Source: Trissonchulus latispiculum
Lineage: Eukaryota > Nematoda > Enoplea > Enoplida > Ironidae
Length of the DNA stretch: 64,000 bases
Reading direction: 5' to 3'
Assembly: GCA_030248195.1 (NCBI GenBank)
Contig: JASAND010015681.1
Span: 1-64,000 of the forward strand
The position numbers and the translations under genes are program-made. The notes beneath the pieces were generated by a model that worked only from the letters and a program-made list of their open reading frames with translations, was not told the origin of the DNA and made no database searches. Positions 1-12,301 of the stretch are shown here, one piece after another; within the stretch, counting starts at the first letter, position 1, and every line of letters starts with the position of its first letter.

Positions 1-529
1 CTAAAAATATATACTTTAATAGACTAACTTCAAAGGTTAACTCAGGACAGGCGCTCACGATTCGGTTCCAAGATTTTTTGGTCAGACTTTAGTGCTGAAT
101 GTTTACCGGTTCGATTGCCATTGGTCGCCATTGGTCGGCCACGTGTTGGCACTTGTGCGAAACTACAACAATTGGCTTCAACTCTGCATAGAAACATTTT
201 AGCAGTCGTTCGGGGTTTGCCAGAACATTCCCATCTGAACCTGAAAACTGCAGGTTGGCTGTCCCTTGGCCAGTCATTGGCTGTTGTACGGCGGAGGGAC
301 AAGTCGTGGTGAGACACTGGACACAGTCAACGACCAAAGTCCGCTCAAGACTGGCTTGGCCGACGAAAAATCCGACCGACGCCTAACGCTAGTAACAGTT
401 CATTCAAAAAAGCTCTCTATCCAGCATTCAGCAGCTGAAACCCCTCAGAAAACTCTGAAATTGATTTTAGTTCGGAACTCAAACTAGTTTCAGTTAAGTT
501 TCGGGTCAGCGGGCTACAATAATTTTAGT
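1..529. other. Intergenic sequence, no gene recognised
   Basis: Short open frames occur on both strands but none has a recognisable domain or convincing splice sites. The stretch at 420-535 contains scattered TTTCAG/CTGAAA words like those forming denser ACTGAA-type repeats elsewhere (30.2 and 62.2 kb). Confidence 0.4.
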
Positions 530-537
530 TTCCCCTG

Positions 538-862
538 TAGTGTTGTTCACCGGCCCAACTTTTCGTGGGCCGGCCGACCCAGTTCGCAACGTCGGCCGGC
601 CCGTTTTCACTGGATATTCAAAATTCAAGTAAACATAAGATTTTTTGATAGTTTTCAAGGCAGATTTTAGCAAGTTTAAGGCTATAAACCGCGGAAACTG
701 TCACGGGTCGGTCTTATTTTGTCAATTTCGTCAATATGTGACTGGCCTGGTTGCAACCGGCCGGTCAGCCGGCCTGCGTCTGACCGGCCAGCCTTTCACC
801 TGTTCTCAGGACCGGGCCGGCCGCCAGCCAGCCGGTCTAGACAGGGCCGGTGCACAATACTA
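538..862. mobile_element. hAT-like MITE, 325 bp, with 8-bp target-site duplication
   Basis: The ends are imperfect inverted repeats: TAGTGTTGTTCACCGGCCC on the left and the complement of TAGTATTGTGCACCGGCCC on the right. The element is flanked by identical 8-bp direct repeats TTCCCCTG (530-537 and 863-870). An 8-bp TSD with TIRs beginning TAGNG is the hAT pattern. The interior is rich in GGCCGGCC words and has no transposase. A second family member is at 31635-32349. Confidence 0.75.
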
Positions 863-870
863 TTCCCCTG

Positions 871-1676
871 AATTTCAGTTTCAAAACTCTTTCTAATATA
901 GTTTGGGCTTAAGTTGCAGTTTCAGTAACTGAGACATCACTAGTTCGTTGATATTGTGTGAGTTTCATAAAAATATTCTCGAGTCTAGTTGCTAGATTAG
1001 AAGTGTTTGAGATCAGCTAGTGTTCCTTGGTTGACTTGGTGGGGTAGTAACTAGATGGCGATATCAGAGCTGGATCCTAGTCTAACGTTGGACTTTCCTC
1101 GAGGTTTCATACACTGTGGGGAATCTGTGCAAGATGATTTTTGTGTACTAAAGAAAGATGCAATGATTGCGTTCCAAAATTGAGATAAGCTGTAGCCTGC
1201 TGGTTTCCTTTCGGGTATTTTTGACTCATACTGCTTTAATCTTTTACGTATAGCCCATATGTCCTTCATATCATGGCACAAAAAGAACCTTTGACCGATT
1301 CACATTTATGGGAAATCGATGTTCAAAATTTTTCGTCTATATTTAGCCGTTATTTCAGAAATGTTTTGTGAATGTTTTGGTAATTATACTAGTTTCGTAC
1401 GCTCCTTTGAATGTCCTTATTATAAGCTTTAAAACTATGTGTAAAGCTGTTTCCAACTCCCAAAGTTACGAAAGTTATATTGTTTTAAAAAATCACCACA
1501 AAAGCACTGCACAAGAGGATACCACCACCTTACATCAGTTCCAAATCTGGCTATGTCAAAAAGCTGTATCCTGGTTTACGCACGGTAATCTTTATAGCTC
1601 TATACTAAGCAAACTTCTCTGGTTTGGTCTCCGTTTTGGTTTTTTTGCTTCCTCGAATAAATCGTTCAAATGTGAC
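871..1676. other. Intergenic sequence, no gene recognised
   Basis: AT-rich sequence with no supported gene. A 76-codon open frame on the minus strand (1281-1051) reads somewhat protein-like but has no recognised domain and is not called. Confidence 0.35.
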
Positions 1677-1679
1677 TAG

Positions 1680-1839
1680 GGGCCTTTTCAAGAAAGGGTA
1701 GAGTAGAGTTAAAATTAACTCGATCCTTTTCATGAAAGAGTTAAAAGAGGTAAACTCAAGCTTGAGTGGAGTTAAAACGAGTTAAAACAGCTATTTTTAA
1801 CTCTACTCTACTCTACTCTATCCTTTCGTGAAAAGGCCC
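1680..1839. mobile_element. Palindromic MITE, 160 bp, GGGCC ends, TAG flanks
   Basis: Near-perfect inverted repeat with ends GGGCCTTTTCA...TGAAAAGGCCC and arms built from AGAGTAGAGTTAAA words. It is flanked on both sides by TAG (1677-1679 and 1840-1842). Related copies lie at 5350-5550, 37034-37191 and 37309-37445; the last also has TAG flanks. GG-starting TIRs with a 3-bp TSD suggest the PIF/Harbinger superfamily, which is an inference. Confidence 0.7.
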
Positions 1840-1912
1840 TAGGTGAGCTAAAATTTTGTATGGGTACATATGTTATCGACCACGCTGAGTTCAAACTTCA
1901 AACATCGCTTTA

Positions 1913-2262
1913 TTTTTCGTTTTCGCGAAGTTCAATTTTTTCGATTCGCAAGGGGTTACCAAGGAAAATTGAAAGACTTTTATCTCCGATTCAGTTGAAA
2001 AGCTGTAGATAGAGGTTTTCTTGTCCATGGAACATGAAATCCGTTAACCGATTCAGCTTACCCTCCGTTCAGTTATACAGTTAAGCTTATAATAGAAGCT
2101 TGTACTGAGCTAACGGAAAGCTGAATCGAGAAACAGACTCAGATTCGTGTCCTTCGGCCCAGAAAACTACTAGACACACATTTTTCGCAAAACCCAAGAC
2201 AAAATTTTTCGGCTTCCCTTAGTCCCCGCTTACGAATCGAAAAAACTCGAATTTCGCGAAAT
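1913..2262. repeat. Foldback (long inverted repeat), ~350 bp
   Basis: The left arm starts near TTTCGCGAAGTTC and is matched by the complement near GAATTTCGCGAAATGG at the right end. The centre, around an AAGCTTATAATAGAAGCTT-like core, resembles the centre of the adjacent foldback at 2278-2757, so the two are diverged relatives. No coding capacity. Confidence 0.6.
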
Positions 2263-2277
2263 GGAAACATTTTGCGA

Positions 2278-2840
2278 TAACCAATTTAGCTCAAATTTTG
2301 TGTGGATGCATTCCAACACATGTCTGATTCACTGGTAATAAAATTTTAAGTTTTTGAAGGGGGGACCAAGGGGAATCAAAAAATGTTTTGTCCTCAATTT
2401 TGCTGAAACATTGTGTATAGGGGTTTTCGGGGACGTAGAACACGAATCTGAAGTCGGTTTTTCGATTCAGCTTTTCGTTATTTCAGTGCAAGCTTACATC
2501 TTAAGCTTACTATTTTAGCTTATACTGAGCTAACAGAAAGCTGAATCGAAAAACCGACTTCAGATTCGTGTTCTACGAGCCCGAAAACCCCTATACACAA
2601 TGTTTCAGCAAAATCGAGGACAAAAAATGTTTTGATTCCCCTTGGTCCCCCCTTAAAAACTTAAAAATTTAAATTTTTTAAAATTTTAAAAGTTTATTAC
2701 CAATCAATCACACATGTGTTGGAATGCATCCACACTAAATTTGAGCTAAATTGTTTAAGTTCTGAAAGATTTATAGCGTTGGGGGGAGATAGTTTACTTG
2801 AGAATTTGGGGGGGGGGGAGATTGTTTACTTGATCCCGAA
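2278..2840. mobile_element. Mutator-like foldback element, left-truncated copy
   Basis: Arms of ~240 bp fold around ~2510. The right end carries GGGGGAGATTGTTTACTTGATC, the terminal sequence of the better preserved copy at 41847-42490. The left TIR seen in that copy is absent here, where the sequence runs into the neighbouring foldback. Several G-homopolymer tracts sit near the right end. Non-coding. Confidence 0.65.
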
Positions 2841-3504
2841 AACGTACCCATACCAAATTTTTGCTCAAATGATCAAGCCTTTAAGAATTCAAGGGTAGGG
2901 GTGATCGAGACAAGACCCACTTCTACGGTAGCTGAATACTAAAGACAAAGAGATCATGTTTAATTCACAATATGCAGTTTTATTTGACAACAGTAATAAA
3001 GTACTCTCGACTACAATATGTCCACGTATAGCCTGGGATTTAGTTTCATACTCTACGCTCTTCCTCTTCAACAGCATCTTTCTTCTCCAGCGTCCAGAGT
3101 AGGACAAAACTGCACATGCATTGAGCAGGGCTATCGTTTGGAAGCAGGAGCTGCATTTTTACACACGTCGTAGAAAAACTGGTTTTAATTGGCCTGCGCA
3201 GTCAGTGAACCTATTTTTTCTAATATACCATCCGGAAATCAATATCTTAGAGGTTATTCACCGGGCCACGGCCGGCCAGTGAAACTACCGCTAATCAAGC
3301 ACTAACGACTGCATCTATGAGGATGTGCATCGTGTTGGATACAAAGTGAGGACACTCTCATTAATTTAATTTTTGCGGAAGTTAAATAATTTTTCCTGCC
3401 AAACTATCAATTTCTAAAATCGTCCTTCAATTTCTAAAATCATCTTTCTTTGGCAGGGCTATATGCCCATTCAAAAACGTGTCACTGCAGTTTGGGAACG
3501 AATT
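2841..3504. other. Intergenic sequence, no gene recognised
   Basis: No gene found. Near 3247-3290 there is a short CACCGGGCC...GGCCGGCC patch that may be a fragment of the hAT-like MITE family. Confidence 0.35.
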
Positions 3505-4219
3505 CAAACTTAAGGGGGGATCCCTTTTTTTGGACGATTTTTCGACCTTCTCCGATTTTGCTCATTTTTACGTATTTTGTACTCCCAATGGGTCCGCGAA
3601 ACAATACAAGCGCGTTTTGCGCAATATTGCTTATATCGTTCTGTAGAGTCCTTCAAAGGTGACTCCGACATGTGTTAAACATAGGAAAATGAAAAAGTTA
3701 AGGTAAAAAAGTTTGTGTCCAAAAATTTTTTCGCTGTGTGAGAGACTCAGCTCTGAAATTTTTTCACCCTTGTTAAGGACATAATCTAGAGTGCAGCGAG
3801 TGACTTTGGTGCAATTCTGTTGAGAATTGGAATTTTGGCAAATAGCCAAACTCGGAATTTTCACAAATTCTTACTTTAAAACTTTGCCAAAATTTTAATT
3901 CTCAGCAGGATTGCACCAAAGTCACTCGCTGCACTCTAGATTATGTCCTTAACAAGGGTGAAAAAATTTCAGAGCTGAGTCTATCACACAGCGAAAACAT
4001 TTTTGGACACAAACTTTGTTACCTTAACTTTTTCATTTTCCTATGTTTAACACATGTCGGGTTCACCTTTGAAGGACTCTACAGCACGATAGAAGCAATA
4101 TTGCGCAAAACGCACTTGTCTTGTTTCGCGGACCTATTGGGCGTACAAAATATGTAAAAATGAGCAAAATCGGAGAAGGTCGAAAAATCGTCCAAAAAAG
4201 CGACCACCCCTTAAGCTTG
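3505..4219. mobile_element. Long palindromic element with TTAA-bounded ends (piggyBac-like MITE candidate)
   Basis: A ~700-bp foldback. The left arm (from TTAAGGGGGGATCCC at ~3510) is complementary to the right arm ending near 4215 (CCACCCCTTAA) through more than 300 bases, with a centre near 3870. G-rich ends directly bordered by TTAA on both sides fit piggyBac-type insertion at TTAA, but the TTAA could simply be part of the inverted repeat. No transposase. Confidence 0.6.
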
Positions 4220-4229
4220 GTTCGATTGT

Positions 4230-4302
4230 GCCTGGGTGGCTCAATCGGTAGAGCGTCGGTCTAGTTAACCGAAGGTTGTGGGTTCGATCCCCACCTCAGG
4301 TC
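4230..4302 (+). tRNA. tRNA-Thr (anticodon AGT)-like gene
   Basis: A full cloverleaf can be drawn. The acceptor strands are GCCTGGG/CTCAGGT with two G-U pairs. The D stem is GCTC/GAGC, the anticodon stem TCGGT/ACCGA with loop CTAGTTA (anticodon AGT at 4263-4265), and the T stem GTGGG/CCCAC with loop TTCGATC. A T5 run at 4307-4311 could terminate Pol III. Oddities: taking a 7-bp acceptor stem makes position 73 a C. Alternatively the stem is 6 bp, position 73 is T (normal for animal Thr tRNA), and an encoded CCA follows at 4302-4304. It may be functional or the head of a tRNA-derived SINE. Confidence 0.65.
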
Positions 4303-4311
4303 CAAATTTTT

Positions 4312-5349
4312 CGGGTCTGTGGTGCTGTAGTGACAACTTTCTTTCTTTCGTCTATTATCTTGTATCTTTCAATTTCTAAATTCTTCTTACCCAATCAGAA
4401 CATAAATCGAAAAAATGTAAACAACACAGTTTTAGTCTGTAAGTACTGCTGTGATATCAAAAATGCTAACGATTTGAAGTAGAGGCTTTAGTGTGGTTTG
4501 TGCGCCCATCTGCACAAAAGCACCAGTTTACTGTATCTTTTGGGCGGCTAAGGGAAATGATGTTCAAACTTTAAATTTGGCCAAAAATTTCAAAACGTTT
4601 GGCTAACCAAAGAAGAATATTAATCTTTTAATCCTAGTTCGACTAACACAATGTTTATATACAAAATTTAGTAATTTTTTGCAGATGGGCGCACAGTTTA
4701 ATTTTCTTACGAAAAGGAACAGTGAAACCAGTTCATACTAGTCTAATGTTTTTAATTAATCATATTGATAGTTGCAAGCTAGGAATTTCCATCACCCTAA
4801 ATCTTGGCCAAAAGCCAGCCCATCGGACATACTCGGCGCAAGCGGATTTCAGTGATCCCTCTCCAGGTACATGGGATCCGTAATTTTATGCAGCAAACAG
4901 ATAATTCCTGAGCCCACTTGTTTTATCTTTTGTCCGCCAGTTATATATTGAGTTAGCGCCCACTGATCGAATCAGTACGTGACGCTCCCTTTTTATACCT
5001 CCACGTCCGCGTCTGCGTTAATCTCCCGCGTACGTCCTTTTGTCTTGGTCCCCATTGTTAACACAATCCAGGGTCCTAGGAATATTACCCTAAATCTTCT
5101 CAGAAGCATTAGACTAATAAATATGGGAAGATTATCTAGCAAGCATGGCCATGGTCGAAAACCAATGCCAAAGAGCTTAGATAATTCTAAGAAGCCTAGA
5201 AGATTAGCCTAGAAGATTTCTTTAATTTTCACACATGTATGTTTATTGACTTAACACAGTTTAGCCATAAACAACATAAGAGCATACTAATTTATATTTA
5301 TTCAGTTTAAATGAAATCATAACAATTATTGCAACGCTTCAGCGAATCT
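4312..5349. other. Intergenic sequence, no gene recognised
   Basis: The words GCGCCCATCTGCA (near 4503) and TGCAGATGGGCGCA (near 4682) form an inverted pair ~180 bp apart, possibly the ends of a small non-autonomous element. A 77-codon open frame at 4979-5212 has no recognisable domain. Confidence 0.35.
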
Positions 5350-5550
5350 TGGGACCTTTTCAAGAAAGGGTAGAGTAGAGTTAAAATTAACTGTTTTCAT
5401 GAAAATTAATTTTTACTCTGCGTTTTTAACTCCTTTGAATCCTGTAGGGTTAAAAATGGCAGGGTTAAAAGGAGTTAAAATGGCAGAGTTAAAATTAACT
5501 CCATGCATTCATGAAAACAGTTAATTCCAGCTTCCTTGAAAAAGGAACTA
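5350..5550. mobile_element. Diverged copy of the GGGCC-end palindromic MITE
   Basis: Begins GGGACCTTTTCAAGAAAGGG and ends near TTGAAAAAGGAACTA, with internal GAGTTAAAATTAACT words shared with the copy at 1680-1839. The ends have drifted and no clear TSD remains. Confidence 0.55.
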
Positions 5551-6580
5551 CCCACGCTGAAGTCGATTTACATACATATCCTGAGTCCTGACTACAACAA
5601 CATAAATTCATTTTATTAGTAAAGAAGCATCATCATTGTCATATGCAAACTTTTGTAAATACATAAACAATGAATTCATTTTTGAAGAACATTTTGAGGA
5701 AGAAGTTTTTACTTAGTTTTGGAGATTTTCCAATTTTTGCTTGGCAAAAACCTACATTAAACTTTTCAACAAAATGGGAATATAGCCTTGTTCGCTCCCT
5801 GAATGGTTCCTTCCACACATGTGCAGGAGGGAAAGTTCTGGAGGGGGGGTGAGCCGGCGGCCGCAACCTGTTTTTCCGGTTCTGCCAAAAATCTTCGGAG
5901 GTTTACAGTATGAATCCACTGGATAATGAGTTATTAGTTTATCCTTTCCACATTTCTTCCAGTTTTTAAACTTTCCTTTCACTTTATTTTCTGTTGCTAA
6001 AAACTTTTCCGTTTCCGCTTCCGTTAACTAGACGGAGCTTTCAAATTTCAAGAATGTTCTCAGCATGTTTTAAAACAGTTAAGCACAGGAGATGCAACAC
6101 ACAGGTTCTCGATTGGCTACGTCAGCTCACCACACTTTTAGTGAGTTAGCTAACTACATTTTTGTCTGTTTATTAGCTAAAAATTGCCAAAACACGCAGT
6201 TCTTATACAGGGAAATCGTTCAAACTATCGGTACATTACTTATACAACCGTATCAAGGTCCACTAAAATATGATGATTGTAGTAATGAAATAGATTTGAA
6301 TTTAGAATAAAAATAGATGTACGTAGTTATCAAAAATCTTTAATAGAATACTTGATAATCAAATAATAAAACATCGGACACAAGAAAACTAAGTTAACAC
6401 ATCCCAGACTTGAGAAATTTCAGTGAGAGCATTCATTAAACCTTCCTTTGTGTTTTAACTCTGCTTAACTCGCGGGTTTGACAGCGGTTAAATTTCAATG
6501 CGAAAGCTTTGAGGGAGTTAAACCTTAAAGTTTAACCCTTTCATGAAAAGGATAGTTCATTTTAACCCTACCTAGTTAGT
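5551..6580. other. Intergenic sequence with a possible decayed MITE at 6439-6555
   Basis: No supported gene. At 6439-6555 the sequence goes from ACCTTCCTTTGTGTTTTAACTC to AACCCTTTCATGAAAAGG, resembling a degraded member of the GAGTTAAA palindrome family. A 72-codon open frame at 6092-6310 lacks recognisable features. Confidence 0.35.
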
Positions 6581-6589
6581 TTGTGCCTC

Positions 6590-9500
6590 AGTTCAGGCAC
6601 AAAACACCCATGCCAACGCGCAAAGCCAGCCAGTCTTACTATGCAACAACACAGGCCTATATCAAAGCAGCCTCAGTCCAAACTACAGGTGTCAGCCTGC
6701 GCCTCAGCCTAGGCACAAAACACCATTTCAACGTGCACAGCAAAACAATTCTTACTTTGCAGCAACACCGATCTACATCAAAGTAGTCTCAATCTAAACT
6801 CAAGGTGTGCGCCTCAGTCCAGGCACAAGGCACCCATGTCAACGCGCAATGCCACCCAATTCTTACTATGTAGAAACACCGATCTAAATCCAAGCAGCCA
6901 CAATCTAAACTCAAGGTGTGCGCCTCAGCCCAGGCACAAAACACCCAAATCATCGCGCAAAGCCAGCGTATTCTTACTATGCAGCAACACCGATCTACAT
7001 CCAAGCAGCCGCAATCCAAACTCCAGGTGTCAGCTTGCGCCTTAGTTCAGGCACAAACACCCAAGTCATCGCGCAAAGCCAGCAAATTCTTATTATGTAG
7101 CAACACCGATCTACATCCAAGCAGCCTCAATTCAAACTGCAGGTGTCAGCTTGCGCCTCAGCCTAGGCACAAAACACCCATTTCAACGCGCCCAGTCTGT
7201 CAATTCTTACTATGTAGAAACACCGATCTACATCCAAGCAGCCGCAATCCAAACTCCAGGTGTCAGCTTGCGCCTTAGTTCAGGCACAAAACACCCAAAT
7301 CATCGCGCAAAGCCAGCGTATTCTTACTATGCAGCAACACCGATCTACATCCAAGCAGCCGCAGTCCAAACTCCAGGTGTCAGCTTGCGCCTCAGCCTAG
7401 GCAAAAAACAGCCACGTCAACGCGCACAGCCAGCCAATTCTTACTATGCAGCAACACCGATCTACATCCAAGCAGCCGCAGTCCAAACTCCAGGTGTCAG
7501 CTTGCGCCTCAGCCTGGGCACAAAACACCCACGTCAACGCGCACAGCCAGCCACTCTTACTATGCAAAAACACCCAGCTATGTCAAAGCAGCCTCAATCT
7601 AAACTCAAGGTGTCAGCTTGCGCCTCAGCCTAGGCACAAAGCACCCATGTCAACGCGCAATGCCACCCAATTCTTACTATGTAGAAACACCGATCTAAAT
7701 CCTAGCAGCCTCAATCTAAACACAAGATGTGCGCCTCAGCCCAGGCACAAAACACCCATGTCATCGCGCAAAGCAGCGAATTCTTATTTCGGAGCAACAC
7801 CGATCTACATCAAAGTAGCCTCAATCTAAACTCAAGGTGTGCGCCTCAGCCCAGGCACAAAACACCCATATCATCGCGCAAAGCCAGCGAATTCTTACTA
7901 TGCAGCAACAGCGATCTACATCCAAGCAGCCACAATCCAAACTCCAGATGTCAGCTTTCGCCTCAGCCTAAGCACAAAGCACCCATGGCAACGCGCAAAG
8001 CCACCCAATTCTTACTATGCAGCAACACCGATCTACATCCAAGCAGCCTCAATTCAAACTCCAGGTGTCAGCTTGCGCCTCAGCCTAGGCACAAAACACC
8101 CACGTTAACGCGCACAGCCAGCCAATTCTCACTATGCAGCAACACCGATCTACATTCAAGCAGCCGCGGTCCAAACTCCAGGTGTCAGTTGGCGTATCAG
8201 GCTGGGCACAAAACATCCACGTCAACGCGCACTGCCAGCCAATTCTCACTATGCAGCAACAACGATCTACATCCAAGCAGCCGCAATCCAAACTCCAGGC
8301 ATCAGCTTACGCCTCAGCCTAGGCACAAAGCAGCCACATCAACGCGCAGAGCCAGCCACTCTTACTATGCAACAACACCCAGCTACGTCACAGCAGCCTC
8401 AATCTAAACTCAAGGTGCCAGATTGCGCCTCAGGCAAGGCACAAAACACCCATGTCAACGCGCACAGCCAGCCACTCTTACTATGCAACAACACCTATCT
8501 ACATCCAAGCAGCCTCAATCTAATCTGAAGGTATCCGCTTGCGCCTCAGCCTAAACGCAAAACACCCACGTCAACGTGCAAAGCCCCCCAATTCTTACTA
8601 TGCAGCAACACCGATCTACATCCAAGCATCCTCAATCCAATCTGAAGGTGTCCGATTGCGCCTCAGTCCAGGCACAAAATACCCATTTCAACGCGCACAG
8701 CCAGCCAATTCTTACTATGCAACAACACCCAGCTATGTCAAAGCAGCCTCAATCCAAACACCAGGTGTCAGCTTGCGCCTCAGGCAAGGCACAAAACACC
8801 CATGTCAACGCGCACAGCCAGCCACTCTTACTATGCAACAACACCCAGCTATGTCAAAGCAGCCTCAATCCAAACACCAGGTGTCAGCTTGCGCCTCAGG
8901 CAAGGCACAAAACACCCATGTCAACACGCACAGCCAGCCACTCTTACTATGAAACAACACCTATCTACATCCAAGCAGCCTCAATCCAATCTCTGCACAG
9001 CCAGCCAATTCTTACTATGCAGCAACACCGATCTACATCCAAGCATCCTCAATCCAATCTAAAGGTGCCCGCTTGCGCCTCAGCCTAGGCGCCAAACACC
9101 CACGCCAACGCGCACAGCCACCCAAATCTTACTATAGCAACATCGATCTACATCCAAGCAGCCTCAATCTAAACTCAAGGTGTCAGCTTGCGCCTCAGTC
9201 CTGGCACAAAACACCCATGTCAACGCGCACATCCAGCCACTCTTACTATGCAACAACACCCAGCTATGTCAAAGCAGCCTCAATTCAAACACCAGGTGTC
9301 AGCTTGCGCCTCAGGCAAGGCACAAAACACCCATGTCAACGCGCACAGCCAGCCACTCTTACTATAGCAACATCGATCTACATCCAGGCAGCCTCAATCT
9401 AAACTCAAGGTGTCAGCTTGCGCCTCAGTCCTGGCACAAAACACCCATGTCAACGCGCACATCCAGCCACTCTTACTATGCAACAACACCCAGCTATGTC

Positions 9501-10730
9501 AAAGCAGCCTCAATCCAAACACCAGGTGTCAGCTTGCGCCTCAGGCAAGGCACAAAGCACCCATGTCAACGCGCACAGCCAGCTACTCTTACTATAGCAA
9601 CATCGATCTACATCCAGGCAGCCTCAATCTAAACTCAAGGTGTCAGCTTGCGCCTCAGTCCTGGCACAAAACACCCATGTCAACGCGCACATCCAGCCAC
9701 TCTTACTATGCAACAACACCCAGCTATGTCAAAGCAGCCTCAATCCAAACACCAGGTGTCAGCTTGCGCCTCAGTCCTGGCACAAAACACTCATGTCAAC
9801 GCGCACATCCAGCCACTCTTACTATGCAACAACACCCAGCTATGTCAAAGCAGCCTCAATCCAAACACCAGGTGTCAGCTTGCGCCTCAGGCAAGACACA
9901 AAACACCCATGTCAACGCGCACATCCAGCCACTCTTACTATGCAACAACACCCAGCTATGTCAAAGCAGCCTCAATCCAAACACCAGGTGTAAGCTTGCG
10001 CCTCAGGCAGGCCACAAAACACCCATGTCAACGCGCACAGCCAGCCACTCTTACTATGAAACAACACCTATCTACATCCAAGCAGCCTCAATCCAATCTC
10101 TGCACAGCCACCCAATTCTTACTATGCAGCAACACCGATCTACATGCAAGCATCCTCAATCCAATCTGAAGGTGCCCGCTTGTGCCTCAGCCTAGGCACC
10201 AAACACCCACGCCAACGCGCACAGCCACCCAAATCTTACTATGCAGCAACACCGATCTACATCCAAGCAGCCTTAATCCAAACAGCAGGTGTCAGCTTGC
10301 ACCTCAGTCCAGGCACAAAACACCCATTTTAACGCGCACAGCCAGCCAATTCTTACTATGCAACAACATCCAGCTATGTCAAAGCAGCCTCAATCTAAAC
10401 TCAAGGTGTCAGCTTGCGCCTCAGGCAAGGCACAAAACACCCATGTCAACGCGCACATACAGCCACTCTTACTATGCAACAACACCCAGCTACGTCAAAG
10501 CAGCCTCAATCTAAACTCAAGGTGTCAGCTTGCGCCTCAGGCAAGGCGCCAAACACCCACGCCAACGCGCACAGCCACCCAAATCTTACTATGCAGCAGC
10601 ACCGATCTACATCCAAGCAGCCTTAATCCAAACAGCAGGTGTCAGCTTGCACCTCAGCCTAGGCGCAAAACACCCACGTCAACGCGCACAGCCAGCCAGT
10701 CTTACTATGACTTACTCTTACCCAGCCTGA
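6590..10730 (+). repeat. ~117-bp tandem satellite array, about 35 monomers
   Basis: Tandem monomers mostly 116-117 bp long. For example, AGGTGTCAGC recurs at 7141, 7258, 7375, 7492 and 7608. Conserved words are TCAACGCGCACAGCCAGCCA, TTACTATGCAACAACACC and TCAGCTTGCGCCTCAG. Two monomer types alternate between 9131 and ~9700, giving a 230-bp higher-order unit (ACTATAGCAA at 9131, 9361 and 9591). Because 117 is a multiple of three and the monomer has few stops, long open frames appear in several phases. These have no start context, no splice signals and no domain, so they are treated as by-products of the repeat and not as genes. Confidence 0.9.
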
Positions 10731-11830
10731 CAATTGCAAAGTGGCATCTTGCATTTTGATTGAGGCTGATTTGATGGAGATTGGTATTGCTGGTTGGTAA
10801 CGCTTGGCAGGCTATGCGCGTTGCCATAGGTGTTTGATGCCTGACTGGTGCGCAACCTGATACGTTGTATTTTGATTGAGGCTGTTTTGATAAAGATCGG
10901 TGTTGCTGTTTAACACTTGGCTGACTGTGTGTGCAAGTGTGTGTGCGTGTGTGCGTGTGTGTAGATTGATATAGTTGTTTTGTACGCCAGCCCGGGCACA
11001 AAACACCATGTCAACTGACTCACTGCCAGGCAAGTATTATTGAACAGCAACGCCGATTCTCATTAAGTCAGCCTAAATCAGAACCTAAGGCATCAGTTTG
11101 TGCTCCAGACCAGGCAAAAAGCACCTATCAACGTGTACAGTTAGCCAGCGTTAGTAAACAGTAATACCGATCTCCGACAAATCAGCCGCAATCCAAATGC
11201 AAGATGTCACTTTGCACCTGTCAGGCTGGGTAAGAGTAAGGAATAGTAAGATTGGCTGGCTATGCGCGTTGACGTGGGTGTTTTGCGCCTAGGCTGAAGC
11301 GCAAGCGAACACCTTGAGACTGTATTGAGGCTGCTTGGATGTAAATCGGCGTTGTTGCATAGAGTGGCTGGCTGTGCGCGTTGCCATAGGTGTTTGATGC
11401 CTGGCTGGTGAGCAAACTAATACCTTGTAGTTTGATTAAGGCTGGTTTGATGAAGATCGGTGTTGCTGTTTAACACTTGGCTGACTGCGTGTGTGTATGC
11501 GTGTGTGCGCATGTGCGCGTGTGCGTGTGTGTTCATTGATATATTTGTTTTGTACGCCAGCCCGGGCACAAAACACCTATATCAACTGACTCGCAGCCAG
11601 GCAAGTATTATTGAACAGCAACGCCAATTCTCATTAAATCAGCCTGAATCAGAACCCAAGGCATCAGTTTGTGCTCCAGCCCTGGCAAAAAGCGCCTATC
11701 AACGTGTACAGCTAGCCAGCGTTAGTAAACAGCAACACCGATCTCCGACGAATCAGCCGCAATCAAAATTCATGGTGTCAGTTTGCGAACCAGGCTAGGC
11801 ACAAAATGTCGATATCAACACACACAGGCC
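10731..11830. repeat. Divergent satellite monomers in alternating orientation; ~390-bp segment duplicated
   Basis: After the array the monomers are more diverged and switch strand: inverted at ~10740-10900, direct at ~10985-11220, inverted at ~11230-11470, direct at ~11560-11830. A segment of about 390 bp (10840-11230) recurs at ~11390-11800, each copy with a short TGTGTGTGCG tract. This looks like an edge or pericentromere-type border of the satellite. Confidence 0.7.
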
Positions 11831-11910
11831 GCCAAGGCTTACTTAAATCTAACTACAACTAGCATCAAGCCTCCAGAGTCAATCCCAAGAAACGCAAGCA
11901 CACACACACA

Positions 11911-12093
<183 letters not shown>

Positions 12094-12301
12094 GCACACA
12101 ACACACACACCAATGCAAGATCTTCCTAAACAACACCAAGAAAGTATACATCACCTGTTTCTATAAAATTCTCTTCCTTAATCAGACCTATTCGTTAGAA
12201 ATAATCAAAATAACAATAAACCTGCCCCCGTAAAAATTTTTAATGCGAAGTGAAGTGAATTTGTATAATTTTAAAATTTAATAAAAAGCATACAGACTTA
12301 C

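Noticed and set aside
1051..1281. 76-codon minus-strand frame with protein-like composition
   Set aside because: No domain, no splice signals that would link it to another exon, and length compatible with chance.
6836..10759. Many long open frames across the satellite (up to ~260 codons)
   Set aside because: They are repeat-driven, occur in all frames, and shift with monomer length; no start context, domain or splice sites.
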